Made by a program: the position numbers and the translations under genes. DNA of 33,247 nucleotides from Candidatus Woesearchaeota archaeon. GTDB lineage: Archaea; Nanobdellota; Nanobdellia; Woesearchaeales; WJKL01. Location of the stretch: positions 1 through 33,247 of the forward strand of contig WJJM01000014.1 of the NCBI GenBank assembly GCA_014729675.1, read 5' to 3'. Shown one piece after another: positions 1 through 6,705 of this stretch (position 1 is the stretch's first letter; every line of letters starts with the position of its first letter). The notes beneath the pieces are model-generated. The model was not told where the DNA came from. It did no database searches and saw only the letters and a program-made list of their open reading frames with translations.

Positions 1-2
1 AA

Positions 3-164
3 TATGGCTCTAAACTAAGAGCCAGAAAATATAAAACCCAGAAAATAGAACTATTGTTTAAAATATTATCATACAATATCGAAAGATCAATAAGAATTGT
101 TATTACTTTGGTGATTCACCATCTGTATTTCTACAGAGCCCAATTGACAGAAAGATTTAAATAA
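3..164 (+). CDS. possible C-terminal tail of a gene cut by the left window edge
   Basis: One frame is open from the left edge to a TAA at 162-164, giving about 53 residues beginning YGSKLRARK and ending LTERFK. The translation is basic and uses AGA and ATA codons like the neighbouring genes. It has no recognisable domain. The end of the frame overlaps the TATA box of the next gene. In DNA this AT-rich a chance open frame of this length is quite possible, so this is a weak call. The first nine residues slightly recall ribosomal protein L37Ae, but the rest does not fit. Confidence 0.2.
   Translation, partial: YGSKLRARKYKTQKIELLFKILSYNIERSIRIVITLVIHHLYFYRAQLTERFK
154..162 (+). promoter_or_regulatory. 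TATA box of the FKBP gene
   Basis: The stretch GATTTAAAT lies about 28 nt before the ATG at 186. That is the usual archaeal TATA-to-start-site distance, so the transcript is probably leaderless or nearly so. No Shine-Dalgarno sequence precedes the ATG, which agrees with a leaderless mRNA. Confidence 0.6.
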
Positions 165-185
165 TGCCTGTAGATTATCTGTTTT

Positions 186-911
186 ATGGCTGAGATGAAA
201 AAGAAAGATTTTGTAGAACTTGAATATACGGGCAGGATCAAAGACAATGATCTTGTGTTTGACACTACAGATGAAAAACTTGCTAAAGAGACTGGTTTGC
301 ATCAAGAAGGCATGGAATACGGGCCTGTAACTGTCTGCATTGGAGAAGGACAGATTCTTCCTGGACTGGAAGAGGAACTTATAGGAAAGGAAACAGGAAA
401 AAAGTATACTGTTGAGATTCCTCCTGAAAAGGCTTTTGGAAAAAAGGATGCAAAACTCATCAGGATGATACCTATGTCTGCTTTCAGGAAGCAGCAGATA
501 ATGCCTGAGATAGGGATGCAGGTAAATATAGATGGTTCTATCGGGATAATAAAGACTGCTTCCGGCGGAAGATGCCTTGTGGATTTCAACCATCCATTGG
601 CGAGCAAAGAGCTTGTCTATGATGTTAAAGTAGGAAATATTGTAACAGATGACAAGAAAAAGCTGGAGTCATATCTAAAGCTTGCGTTCGGCCTGAAAGA
701 TGTTAAAGTTGAGATGCAGGATAAGAAAGCAAAGATCAATATCAAGAGAGAAGCTCCGGAAGGCCTGGAAGAACAGTTAAACAAAAAAATAAAGGAAGTT
801 ATCCCAGGCATAGAAAATGTTGAACTTGTTCTTGAAAAAAAAGAAGATAAGGAAAAAAAGTCTGCTGAAGTAAAGCAAGAAAAGTCTGAAGAAAAACCTG
901 AGAAAAAATAG
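186..911 (+). CDS. FKBP-type peptidyl-prolyl cis-trans isomerase, long archaeal (SlyD/FKBP26-like) form
   Basis: A cytosolic prolyl isomerase and folding chaperone that catalyses cis-trans isomerisation of X-Pro bonds. Residues 7-85 and about 136-152 form the split FKBP core (VELEYTGRIKD, IGEGQILPGLEEEL, YTVEIPPEKAFG). Residues about 86-135 are the insert-in-flap chaperone domain. Residues about 155-215 form the extra C-terminal alpha/beta domain seen in Methanocaldococcus FKBP26. The last 25 residues are a Lys/Glu-rich tail. At 241 aa it matches the long archaeal class (about 230 aa). The ATG at 186 fits the TATA spacing. The gene stands alone upstream of ftsZ, which has its own promoter. 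Family assignment is firm; the client proteins cannot be told from sequence. Confidence 0.95.
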   Translation: MAEMKKKDFVELEYTGRIKDNDLVFDTTDEKLAKETGLHQEGMEYGPVTVCIGEGQILPGLEEELIGKETGKKYTVEIPPEKAFGKKDAKLIRMIPMSAFRKQQIMPEIGMQVNIDGSIGIIKTASGGRCLVDFNHPLASKELVYDVKVGNIVTDDKKKLESYLKLAFGLKDVKVEMQDKKAKINIKREAPEGLEEQLNKKIKEVIPGIENVELVLEKKEDKEKKSAEVKQEKSEEKPEKK

Positions 912-922
912 ATTTTTTATTA
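912..922 (+). terminator. T-rich terminator after the FKBP gene
   Basis: A run of six T followed by ATTATT begins directly after the stop codon, without a stem. Archaeal RNA polymerase commonly terminates at such oligo-T tracts. Confidence 0.45.
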
Positions 923-941
923 TTAACTATTGCAGAATAAT

Positions 942-989
942 AATATTTAAATATCAGAGTGCTTTTTATTGTTTTAGTCAAGGTGTGAG
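942..989 (+). promoter_or_regulatory. ftsZ promoter and ribosome binding site
   Basis: ATATTTAAATAT at about 942-953 is a strong TATA box. The expected transcription start is near 973-976, giving a leader of about 15 nt. AGGTG at 981-985 is a Shine-Dalgarno match placed just before the GTG start at 990. Confidence 0.6.
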
Positions 990-2198
990 GTGGAGAAATT
1001 GGATTTTAATGTTAATCAGGGAAATAATGAAAATTCTGGACAGGATGAAAATGAGGCAAGGGAGACCTACCAGCCTGAAGAGAACAAAGAAGACATAAAA
1101 GTAGAAGCTGCTTCTGTAGATAAAGAGGAGCCTAAGCAGGAAGATTCCAGACCTAGTGATATAGATGCTGAACTTGAGAACATGCTAAGCCAGCAGAAAG
1201 CAAAGATAAAGGTTATCGGTGCAGGGGGAGGGGGAAACAACACCATCAACCGTATAACTGAGGTTGGAATACAGGGAGCTGAAAGTATAGCTGTAAATAC
1301 AGATGCACAGGACCTCCTTTACACTACTGCTGATAAAAAGATACTGATAGGAAGAGATGTTACAAAAGGCATGGGTGCAGGAAGCAATCCCAAGATGGGT
1401 GAAGAAGCTGCAAAAGAAAATGAAGTTGAGCTGAAGAAATCCATGCAGGGTTCTGATATGGTATTTATCACATGCGGTCTAGGAGGAGGAACCGGAACAG
1501 GATCTGCTCCAGTAATCGCTGAGATGAGCAAGAAGATGGGAGCTTTGACTGTAGGGATAGTCACTATACCTTTCCAGATGGAAGGCCATACAAGATATGA
1601 GAATGCAGTTATTGGCCTTGAGAAGATGGAGCAGATAGTGGATACACTGATAGTCATACCCAATGATAAGCTGTTGGACCTTGCTCCAGACCTGCCATTG
1701 CATACTGCTTTCAAGGTTGCAGATGAGATACTCACAAATGCTGTGAAGGGCATAGCTGAACTTGTTACAAAAGCAGGATTAGTGAACCTGGACTTTGCAG
1801 ACATCAAAGCTGTAATGAAGAACGGAGGGGTTGCTCTTATAGGTGTTGGAGAGTCTGACACTGAGAACAGGGCGACAGAAGCTGTTGAAAAAGCTATAAA
1901 CAATCCTCTGCTTGAAGTGGATGTTGCAGGAGCTACAGGAGCCCTTATAAATGTTGCTGGCGGAGAAGACATGACTCTTGATGAGGCAAGGAATGTTGTC
2001 GAGGCTATAAGCGAGAAGCTTGATGACGATGCAAAGATAATCTGGGGAGCACAGATATACAAGGATCTTGACAAGACTATCAGGACTATGCTTGTTATTA
2101 CAGGAGTCAAGTCAGGACAGATATTCGGTCCTGAAAGAAAAGTCAGCGATAAGAAGAAAGCTGAAATCAGCAACGAATTGGGCATAGAGTTTGTATAA
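990..2198 (+). CDS. ftsZ: cell division protein FtsZ
   Basis: A tubulin-like GTPase that polymerises into the division ring. Residues about 72-83 carry the GAGGGGNN nucleotide-binding loop. The tubulin signature GGGTGTG is at 165-171. The T7 catalytic loop NLDFADIK is at about 266-273, so the protein should hydrolyse GTP. Residues 1-65 are an acidic, disordered extension, longer than in bacterial FtsZ. The final ELGIEFV resembles the short conserved C-terminal tail that binds ring-anchoring partners such as SepF in other archaea; that role is inferred. The start is a GTG preceded by AGGTG. The gene heads the archaeal order ftsZ-secE-nusG-rpl11, here split from secE by 600 nt of non-coding DNA. 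Confidence 0.97.
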   Translation: MEKLDFNVNQGNNENSGQDENEARETYQPEENKEDIKVEAASVDKEEPKQEDSRPSDIDAELENMLSQQKAKIKVIGAGGGGNNTINRITEVGIQGAESIAVNTDAQDLLYTTADKKILIGRDVTKGMGAGSNPKMGEEAAKENEVELKKSMQGSDMVFITCGLGGGTGTGSAPVIAEMSKKMGALTVGIVTIPFQMEGHTRYENAVIGLEKMEQIVDTLIVIPNDKLLDLAPDLPLHTAFKVADEILTNAVKGIAELVTKAGLVNLDFADIKAVMKNGGVALIGVGESDTENRATEAVEKAINNPLLEVDVAGATGALINVAGGEDMTLDEARNVVEAISEKLDDDAKIIWGAQIYKDLDKTIRTMLVITGVKSGQIFGPERKVSDKKKAEISNELGIEFV

Positions 2199-2213
2199 TT
2201 TTTTCTTTTTATA
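2199..2213 (+). terminator. T-rich terminator after ftsZ
   Basis: ATTTTTTCTTTTTAT follows the ftsZ stop directly. Two oligo-T tracts in a row are typical of archaeal intrinsic termination and suggest that ftsZ is not co-transcribed with secE. Confidence 0.5.
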
Positions 2214-2289
2214 TCTTATTTATAATTTAGTAAATTGGCTTGCGATGAAGTTAATCTAAAAAGAATAAAATTCAATAATTTTCTTCTAG

Positions 2290-2530
2290 GTAAGTATAGT
2301 TGACTTGTGATAATTATTTCTATGTCAACAGAGTTGCCCTGCAATAATTATTTAACAATAATTATTCATAACGCTCGCTTTGCTCGCTACTATAGCGCTG
2401 AAGCAGAGGCGATGTATTCTAAGTTCTATTTGAGGCTGAATTACTAAGTTGATTAACCTGAAACCAAAAATCAACTTAGATGATAATGCATGCCTTGCAC
2501 GAACAGCGAAGCTGTGAGTGCTATAGATTG
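2290..2530 (+). ncRNA. candidate structured non-coding RNA between ftsZ and secE
   Basis: No convincing reading frame crosses this stretch, yet it holds a series of hairpins: GTTGAC/GTCAAC (2299-2329), CGCTA-CTA-TAGCG (2385-2397), an 11-bp perfect stem CTAAGTTGATT/AATCAACTTAG with a 14-nt loop (2444-2479), and a GC-rich hairpin at 2497-2521. The last has two stems (4 and 5 bp) separated by tandem G-A/A-G mismatches. A TATA-like TTATTTATAATTT (about 2217-2229) precedes the block and T-rich tracts follow at 2533-2548. It lacks the hallmark sequences of SRP RNA and RNase P RNA that I would recognise. The strand is assumed from the flanking signals. Confidence 0.35.
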
Positions 2531-2532
2531 GA

Positions 2533-2563
2533 TTTTATTTTGCTTTTTGGAAATATTAAAAAA
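2533..2563. repeat. 31-bp direct repeat, copy 1
   Basis: The 31 nt starting TTTTATTTTGCTTTTTGG and ending in AAAAAA recur without a mismatch 57 nt downstream. The T-rich half would act as a terminator for + strand transcripts, and the A-rich half for - strand transcripts. Confidence 0.75.
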
Positions 2564-2620
2564 TAGGCGGGCTTTCAATTATATAGATCAAAGTCTGACT
2601 TAAAGAAGGGATTGAAAAAT

Positions 2621-2651
2621 TTTTATTTTGCTTTTTGGAAATATTAAAAAA
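2621..2651. repeat. 31-bp direct repeat, copy 2
   Basis: Identical to copy 1 at 2533-2563. Two perfect copies this close suggest a recent duplication, or a retained pair of oligo-T terminators shielding secE from upstream transcription. Confidence 0.75.
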
Positions 2652-2743
2652 ACAAAGTGCAATGGATATGATAAAATTTTAATTTTCTAGAAAAGATAGA
2701 TAATGATCAAAATATTGCCAAAATCCAATCTATTTCCGATAGC

Positions 2744-2753
2744 TTTATAAATA
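2744..2753 (+). promoter_or_regulatory. TATA box of the secE-nusG operon
   Basis: TTTATAAATA is the best TATA match upstream of secE. The expected start is near 2772, giving a leader of about 45 nt that includes GTGAG at 2806-2810 as ribosome binding site. Confidence 0.5.
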
Positions 2754-2817
2754 AGCTATGCAATCTTATTTTTATCTGCTTCTGAGAAGTTGAAAAAGAA
2801 GTAGTGTGAGAATCGAT

Positions 2818-3024
2818 ATGGATTACAAACAATTTGAAGAGAAACAAGGCATTGTTTTCAAGCTGAAAAGGTTTGGAAAAGAGTGTATGAGAGTATTAAA
2901 AGTTACTAAGAAGCCTGGCAAGGAAGAATACAAAACAATAGTCAAAGTGAGTGGGCTTGGAATACTTATCATAGGGCTTGTGGGCTTTTTGATAACAATG
3001 GCAAAACAACTTTTATTTGGATAA
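2818..3024 (+). CDS. secE: protein translocase subunit SecE (Sec61 gamma)
   Basis: The small essential subunit that clamps SecY in the Sec translocation channel of the cytoplasmic membrane. The product is 68 aa: an amphipathic, Lys-rich N-terminal half (residues 1-45) and one membrane segment near the C-terminus (GLGILIIGLVGFLI), as expected for archaeal SecE (about 60-70 aa). The ORF track starts at a GTG at 2806. I prefer the ATG at 2818 because GTGAG (2806-2810) then serves as ribosome binding site with 7-nt spacing. Assignment is helped by the nusG gene 1 nt downstream, a near-universal pairing. Confidence 0.9.
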   Translation: MDYKQFEEKQGIVFKLKRFGKECMRVLKVTKKPGKEEYKTIVKVSGLGILIIGLVGFLITMAKQLLFG

Positions 3025-3025
3025 G

Positions 3026-3643
3026 ATGGCTGAAGAAGAAAATAATACTGAAACAGAAGAGATTGAAACCCATATATTTGCATTAAGGACTACTGCAAAC
3101 AGGGAAGACCAGGTAATGGACTTTGTTACGTCTAATGTAAAGAACAAAAAGCTTAATGTTTATAGCGTGATAAGGGCGCATGGTATGAGGGGCTATATCT
3201 TTGTTGAGGCTGAAAATAGAGTGGAAGCAGAGCAGGCAGCATTTAATGTCCCTTATGCAAGAGGAATACTTCCAAAAGAGGTTGATTACAGCGAGATAGA
3301 GCATCTTCTTGAGCAGGTTAAGGTTGAGATGAACATCCAGAAGAACGATATAGTGGAGATAATCTCGGGGCCTTTCAAGAGAGAGAAGGCAAAAGTCACA
3401 AGGATAGACAAAGCAAAGGAAGAAGTTGTTGTTGAATTGCTTGAAGCTGCAGTACCTATCCCAATAACAGTCAGGATGGATGCAGTCAAGGTTATCAGAA
3501 GGGAGTCAGAAGAAGGAGAAAAAGAAGAAGAGCCTGAATTCAGGATTCCTGGAGCAAAAAAGCCTGAAAATAAAGAAGAGCCTGCTGAGGAAGAGGAGCC
3601 TGAACAGCCGCAGGAATTTAAGATGCCTGATGCAGACAAATAA
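3026..3643 (+). CDS. nusG: transcription elongation factor NusG/Spt5
   Basis: A processivity factor that binds the RNA polymerase clamp and couples transcription with translation. Residues about 14-90 form the NGN domain (HIFALRTTANRE, RGYIFVEAE, PYARGILP). Residues about 105-145 form the KOW domain (KNDIVEIISGPFKREKAKV). Residues 160-205 are an acidic Glu/Pro-rich tail, which makes the protein longer than the usual archaeal Spt5 (about 145-155 aa). The ORF track uses a TTG at 3017; the ATG at 3026, one base after the secE stop, is much more likely. Co-transcribed with secE. Confidence 0.95.
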   Translation: MAEEENNTETEEIETHIFALRTTANREDQVMDFVTSNVKNKKLNVYSVIRAHGMRGYIFVEAENRVEAEQAAFNVPYARGILPKEVDYSEIEHLLEQVKVEMNIQKNDIVEIISGPFKREKAKVTRIDKAKEEVVVELLEAAVPIPITVRMDAVKVIRRESEEGEKEEEPEFRIPGAKKPENKEEPAEEEEPEQPQEFKMPDADK

Positions 3644-3655
3644 TTTTTCACAATC

Positions 3656-3667
3656 TTTTTAAATAAA
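3656..3667 (+). promoter_or_regulatory. probable TATA box of rpl11
   Basis: TTTTTAAATAAA follows the nusG stop. A transcript starting near 3687 would carry a leader of about 145 nt containing the two hairpins described below. A weaker TATA-like CATTTAAGA near 3800 could give a leaderless rpl11 mRNA instead. Confidence 0.45.
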
Positions 3668-3704
3668 CACTTAACTGTTTAATAAAACAATCAAAAAACA
3701 ATAG

Positions 3705-3737
3705 AAAATGTCAAAATCCCATGGGTTTTGAGATTTT
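3705..3737 (+). promoter_or_regulatory. rpl11 leader hairpin 1 with mini-ORF MSKSHGF
   Basis: AAAATGTCAAAATCCC can pair with GGGTTTTGAGATTTT (one bulge, one mismatch). The 5' arm contains ATGTCAAAA, the same nine bases that begin rpl11. It opens a 7-codon reading frame, 3708-3731, that stops inside the hairpin. Confidence 0.6.
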
Positions 3738-3758
3738 AAACAAAAAAATAGATTATTA

Positions 3759-3804
3759 AAATGTCAAAAGTGTCAAAAACAAAGTTTTTGGACTTTTAAC
3801 ATTT
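3759..3804 (+). promoter_or_regulatory. rpl11 leader hairpin 2 with mini-ORF MSKVSKTKFLDF
   Basis: A long stem of about 20 pairs with an AAA loop. Its 5' arm AAATGTCAAAAG (3759-3770) is identical to the rpl11 initiation region (3831-3842); identity extends to 16 nt (ATTAAAATGTCAAAAG). Its 3' arm CTTTTAACATTT (3793-3804) matches the complement of the rpl11 start at 11 of 12 positions, so it could pair with either. A 12-codon frame, 3761-3799, begins within it. This has the form of a translational switch; function is inferred. Confidence 0.6.
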
Positions 3805-3832
3805 AAGATCATCAAAAAAATAAATCATTAAA

Positions 3833-4606
3833 ATGTCAAAAGAAACCATTGAATCGCTTATTGAAGGAGGAAAAGCAACAGCTGCACCGCCATTAGGGCC
3901 TGCATTAGGACCTATGGGCGTGAATATAGGAGAGGTTGTAGCTGAGATCAACAAGAAGACAGAAGCTTTTAAAGGAATGCAGGTTCCTGTAAAGGTAAAT
4001 ATTGATACAGATACAAAAGAATTTGACATAGAGGTAGGAACACCTCCTGCATCTGCACTGGTAAAGAAGGAAGCTGGTGTTGAAAAAGGTTCTGGAAACC
4101 CTAAACAGGACAAGGTCGCTGATATTCTTATAGAACAGATAATCAAGATAGCAAAGATGAAAGAAGGCAACCTTCTTGGAAAGACATTAAAAGAGAAGGT
4201 AAAGGAAGTTATGGGTACATGCAATTCCATGGGCATATTGGTTGAGGGAGTTGATGCCACTGAAGCCATAAAAAATGTGAATGAAGGCAAGTTTGACAAG
4301 GAGATCAAAGAAGAGAAAACAGAGCTTACAGCAGAAGAGAAGAAAAAACTGGAAGAAGAGAAGAAGAAGCTTGCTGCAGAGATGGAAAAGAGAAGGTCCC
4401 AGTACGAGAAGCTGGCAAAGGAGATTATCTCATCTATGGCTGGAAAAGAGAAAGGGGAGATCCGTGGAAAGCTAAAAGAGGCCAAGATACCTGTAGAGAT
4501 AATAGAAGAGCTTATGCCTGCTGAAGGTGCTGCAGAGGCTGTAGCTGAAGGTGCTGCAGAGGGTGCTCCTGCTGGAGAAGGAGCAAAAGAAGAGAAGAAA
4601 GAGTAA
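3833..4606 (+). CDS. rpl11: 50S ribosomal protein L11 with C-terminal extension
   Basis: Binds the GTPase-associated centre of 23S rRNA at the base of the stalk. Residues 1-70 form the N-terminal domain with PPLGPALGPMGVNIG at 19-33. Residues about 75-150 form the rRNA-binding domain (SGNPKQDKVADILIEQI). Archaeal L11 usually ends near 160-165. Here residues 163-257 add a charged coiled coil (165-200), a short helical region (IRGKLKEAKIPVEIIEELMP) and an Ala/Glu/Gly tail (AEGAAEGAPAGEG) like the acidic tails of stalk proteins L10 and P1. The usual partners L1, L10 and L12 do not follow; the next gene faces the other way. The start at 3833 is chosen over the two upstream ATGTCAAAA copies because those frames close quickly. 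Confidence 0.95.
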   Translation: MSKETIESLIEGGKATAAPPLGPALGPMGVNIGEVVAEINKKTEAFKGMQVPVKVNIDTDTKEFDIEVGTPPASALVKKEAGVEKGSGNPKQDKVADILIEQIIKIAKMKEGNLLGKTLKEKVKEVMGTCNSMGILVEGVDATEAIKNVNEGKFDKEIKEEKTELTAEEKKKLEEEKKKLAAEMEKRRSQYEKLAKEIISSMAGKEKGEIRGKLKEAKIPVEIIEELMPAEGAAEAVAEGAAEGAPAGEGAKEEKKE

Positions 4607-4644
4607 ACTGATCTATTTTATAACGCAATAAACTTTAATAATAT

Positions 4645-5193
4645 CTATAATCTATAGAGACTTTTTTGGAGTTTGGTCAACTGTGTTTTTTCTTTTTCTA
4701 TATTGTTTAAGATATCCTGTTTTTTAAATTCACTGGCATATATGATACCAGGATATTTTCCGATGTTATCAGAATGGTTGAAGCATAAGACCTCAAATCC
4801 TTTTTCTTCAAGCTTTTTTGAGACGCCTACGACAGCAGTCTTTTCAAATCTCATCACAGGAGTTTCATATTCAGCTATCGCGCTTGGCGATGAAGGCAGT
4901 ATACTGAATTCAGACATGTTTTTATACTTTTCAAAATCACCATTTATCCTGAAGTCTTCTTTGTATCTGGTCAGTATATTTAATCTTTCCCATTTATGAG
5001 GCAGTTTTATATCTTCAAGAAGTGCTTTTGTTTCAGATGCTTCTGATTTTCCATGCCAAATATAGAATGTTGCGCTTCCTGGATATGACTCATAGAATTG
5101 GATGATACTGCCGGGTTTTCTGTCCTGTTCTTTGCAGGCAATCCTCTGCAATCTTTCTATCTTTGAATCTAGTCTTTTTTTTGAAGATGGCAT
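4645..5193 (-). CDS. conserved-looking protein of unknown function, 182 aa
   Basis: I do not recognise this protein. It is soluble, with no signal peptide or membrane segment. The N-terminus is basic (SSKKRLDSKIERLQRI). The middle has mixed strands and helices (SIIQFYESYPGSATFYIWHG; VMRFEKTAVVGVSKKLEEKG), suggesting a compact alpha/beta fold, and the last 25 residues are a Lys-rich helix. The ATG at 5193 lies about 27 nt from a TATA box on the same strand (around 5216-5226), so the transcript is probably leaderless. It converges with rpl11 across a 38-nt gap. The coding frame is well supported by length and promoter position. Confidence 0.75.
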   Translation of the reverse strand: MPSSKKRLDSKIERLQRIACKEQDRKPGSIIQFYESYPGSATFYIWHGKSEASETKALLEDIKLPHKWERLNILTRYKEDFRINGDFEKYKNMSEFSILPSSPSAIAEYETPVMRFEKTAVVGVSKKLEEKGFEVLCFNHSDNIGKYPGIIYASEFKKQDILNNIEKEKTQLTKLQKSLYRL

Positions 5194-5215
5194 ATTGGAT
5201 TAAAGAAAGAAAATA

Positions 5216-5226
5216 ATTTATAAATA
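5216..5226 (-). promoter_or_regulatory. TATA box of the 182-aa gene
   Basis: On the - strand ATATTTATAAATT is centred about 27 nt before the ATG at 5193, the standard archaeal spacing for a leaderless transcript. Confidence 0.55.
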
Positions 5227-5243
5227 TTTCTCAAAATTGTGCA

Positions 5244-6287
5244 CTATTGGTTTGTCTTTTTTAGTTTTTCTTCCTGCTGTTCAAGTTTTTCAAGAGTCTG
5301 GAGAAGTTTCTGCTCTTGTTTTTGCTTGGCTTTTTCAGCGGAATTCAGCTTATTCTTCAAAGAGATGACCTTTGCTTTTTTCTTTTCTAGCTCTTCCTCT
5401 TTTGCCTTGAGATTGTAAATCTTTTGGGAAACTTCAGGAATCTCTTTTTTCAGCCTATCCAAAGTCATTTTTTTCTTTTCTTTTTCCCTTTTTTTTGCAT
5501 TGAGTTTTTTTATCTTTTCCTTAAGAGGAGCCAGTTTAGACTGCTTTATGTCTGATAATGACTCAGAGTACCTCTTTATAGATATTACAAGTGCCTTTAT
5601 CTCTTTTTCCAATTGATCGTGCATCTTATTTTTAGATGACTTTTTGCTCTTTAAAGAGGAAATGTTCTCTCTTATCGGAGGTATCTGGTTCTTGAGCCTG
5701 TCAAGAGAGTTTTCTACTGTCGACAGCCTTAACTTGAGTTTTTTGAGTTCTTCTTTAAGCTGTTTTTCTGCTTCTTTTTTCTGTCTTTTCTTTTCAAGAA
5801 GGCCTCTTATCTTTTTTTGAAGAGGTTCAAGCTGTTTTTTTACCTGCTTAAGCTCGTTCTCTTTTCTTGTCAGGGCAGATTTCTTTATACGGGATTCGAA
5901 TTTTTTCTTAGTGAGAAGAGACTCTTTTTTGAATTTTTTCTTCTTTAAGGAGTCCAGCTCTTTCTTCAGAGTAGGTATCTCTTTTTCAACTCCATCGAGA
6001 AGATTTATGCTGCTCTTCAGTTCAGAAAGCTTTTCTTTTTTCTGCCTTCTCATTTCCCTTAGGCTTTTTATTTTACTGGTTATTTCTTCTGACTGCTTTT
6101 CTATACTTTCAAGAGAATTCTTGATATTCTTGGACCTGTCTTCTATAGACCTAAGATCTTTCTCAATATCATTTATCCTGTTTTCTTTCTTATCTTCAAT
6201 GCTTTTTATCGCCCTAAGTGCGTGTTCTTTCTCTTTGTCAAGCTCATCATTGATAATCTGTATAAATTTATCTATATTTTCATCCAT
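5244..6287 (-). CDS. long coiled-coil protein, 347 aa
   Basis: Almost the whole chain is Lys/Glu/Leu heptad sequence (for example SLESIEKQSEEITSKIKSLREMRRQ), interrupted briefly near IPTLKKEL, IPPIRENI and IPEVSQKI, which look like evenly placed hinges. There is no Walker motif, membrane segment or globular head, so it is not an SMC ATPase. A perfect GAGGTGA ribosome binding site lies 6 nt before the ATG. It probably forms an elongated cytoplasmic rod or scaffold. Its partner is unknown, but a second coiled-coil protein is encoded in the HerA operon of this window. Confidence 0.8.
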   Translation of the reverse strand: MDENIDKFIQIINDELDKEKEHALRAIKSIEDKKENRINDIEKDLRSIEDRSKNIKNSLESIEKQSEEITSKIKSLREMRRQKKEKLSELKSSINLLDGVEKEIPTLKKELDSLKKKKFKKESLLTKKKFESRIKKSALTRKENELKQVKKQLEPLQKKIRGLLEKKRQKKEAEKQLKEELKKLKLRLSTVENSLDRLKNQIPPIRENISSLKSKKSSKNKMHDQLEKEIKALVISIKRYSESLSDIKQSKLAPLKEKIKKLNAKKREKEKKKMTLDRLKKEIPEVSQKIYNLKAKEEELEKKKAKVISLKNKLNSAEKAKQKQEQKLLQTLEKLEQQEEKLKKTNQ

Positions 6288-6354
6288 CTTTGTTCACCTC
6301 ATAAACTGATCACTTAAAGAACAATTTTATACGCATTTAGGCAGAGAATTACGA

Positions 6355-6642
6355 TCATCTGCTCTTTTTTGATCGCTTTTTCTTCTTGCTCTTTTTTGAT
6401 CTTGGATCGCTTTTTGACTTTCTCAGACCAGCCAGCTTATCCAGCTCTTTAAGTTCCTTGTCTTCAAGCTTCAACAAGGTCTTGGTAAGATTATTTATCT
6501 CTGCTTCAAGTTTTTTTGAGTTTCTCATCTGGTAAGTTATCAAAATAAGAACAACTGTTATCTCTAATAGGATAAGTATACTGAATATGCCTAATGCAAA
6601 TAAAAGTTCAACAAGGGGTATATCCACGCCAAATACGTACAT
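6355..6642 (-). CDS. small single-pass membrane protein with basic tail
   Basis: Residues about 8-37 form one membrane segment (LLFALGIFSILILLEITVVLILI). A short coiled coil follows (EAEINNLTKTLLKLEDKEL), then a Lys/Arg/Ser tail (SKKSKKKKRSKKSR). The ORF track begins at a GTG at 6651, but that GTG is part of the ribosome binding site GAGGTGA; the ATG at 6642 with 6-nt spacing is the better start (95 aa). The tail resembles those of the 1589-aa and 197-aa proteins here. It has its own TATA box. Function unknown; it could anchor a coiled-coil partner or nucleic acid at the membrane. Confidence 0.75.
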   Translation of the reverse strand: MYVFGVDIPLVELLFALGIFSILILLEITVVLILITYQMRNSKKLEAEINNLTKTLLKLEDKELKELDKLAGLRKSKSDPRSKKSKKKKRSKKSR

Positions 6643-6680
6643 CAGTTTCACCTCTTTTATTGTTTTTTATTATCTTATTT

Positions 6681-6690
6681 TTTTATAAAC
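6681..6690 (-). promoter_or_regulatory. TATA box of the small membrane protein gene
   Basis: GTTTATAAAA on the - strand, about 44 nt before the preferred ATG at 6642. This leaves a leader of about 18 nt that contains the GAGGTGA site. Confidence 0.45.
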
Positions 6691-6705
6691 CTTTCGAAAA
6701 TGCAT

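Larger units (their letters stand above)
2523..2733. repeat. 14-bp inverted repeat bounding the downstream part of the ftsZ-secE gap
   Basis: ATAGATTGGATTTT (2523-2536) and its perfect reverse complement AAAATCCAATCTAT (2720-2733) enclose about 180 nt. Both copies of the 31-bp direct repeat lie in or at the edge of this interval. No transposase frame is inside, so it is not an intact insertion sequence. It could be a MITE-like remnant or a long RNA stem. Confidence 0.6.

Noticed and set aside
5-24. Inverted repeat TGGCTCT/AGAGCCA as part of a tRNA gene
   Set aside because: A single 7-bp stem without T-loop or anticodon-loop sequence; no tRNA body is visible.
2240-2460. C/D box guide RNA in the ftsZ-secE gap
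   Set aside because: C-box-like GATGA and CTGA sequences occur, but not in the paired C-D'-C'-D spacing of archaeal guide RNAs.
2523-2733. Intact insertion sequence bounded by the 14-bp inverted repeat
   Set aside because: The enclosed 180 nt has no transposase frame and no visible target-site duplication.
3017-3025. TTG start for nusG given by the ORF track
   Set aside because: It overlaps the end of secE and adds only MDK; the ATG at 3026, one base after the secE stop, is the natural start.
5244-6287. SMC/Rad50-type ATPase
   Set aside because: Coiled coil only; there is no Walker A, signature or Walker B sequence at either end.
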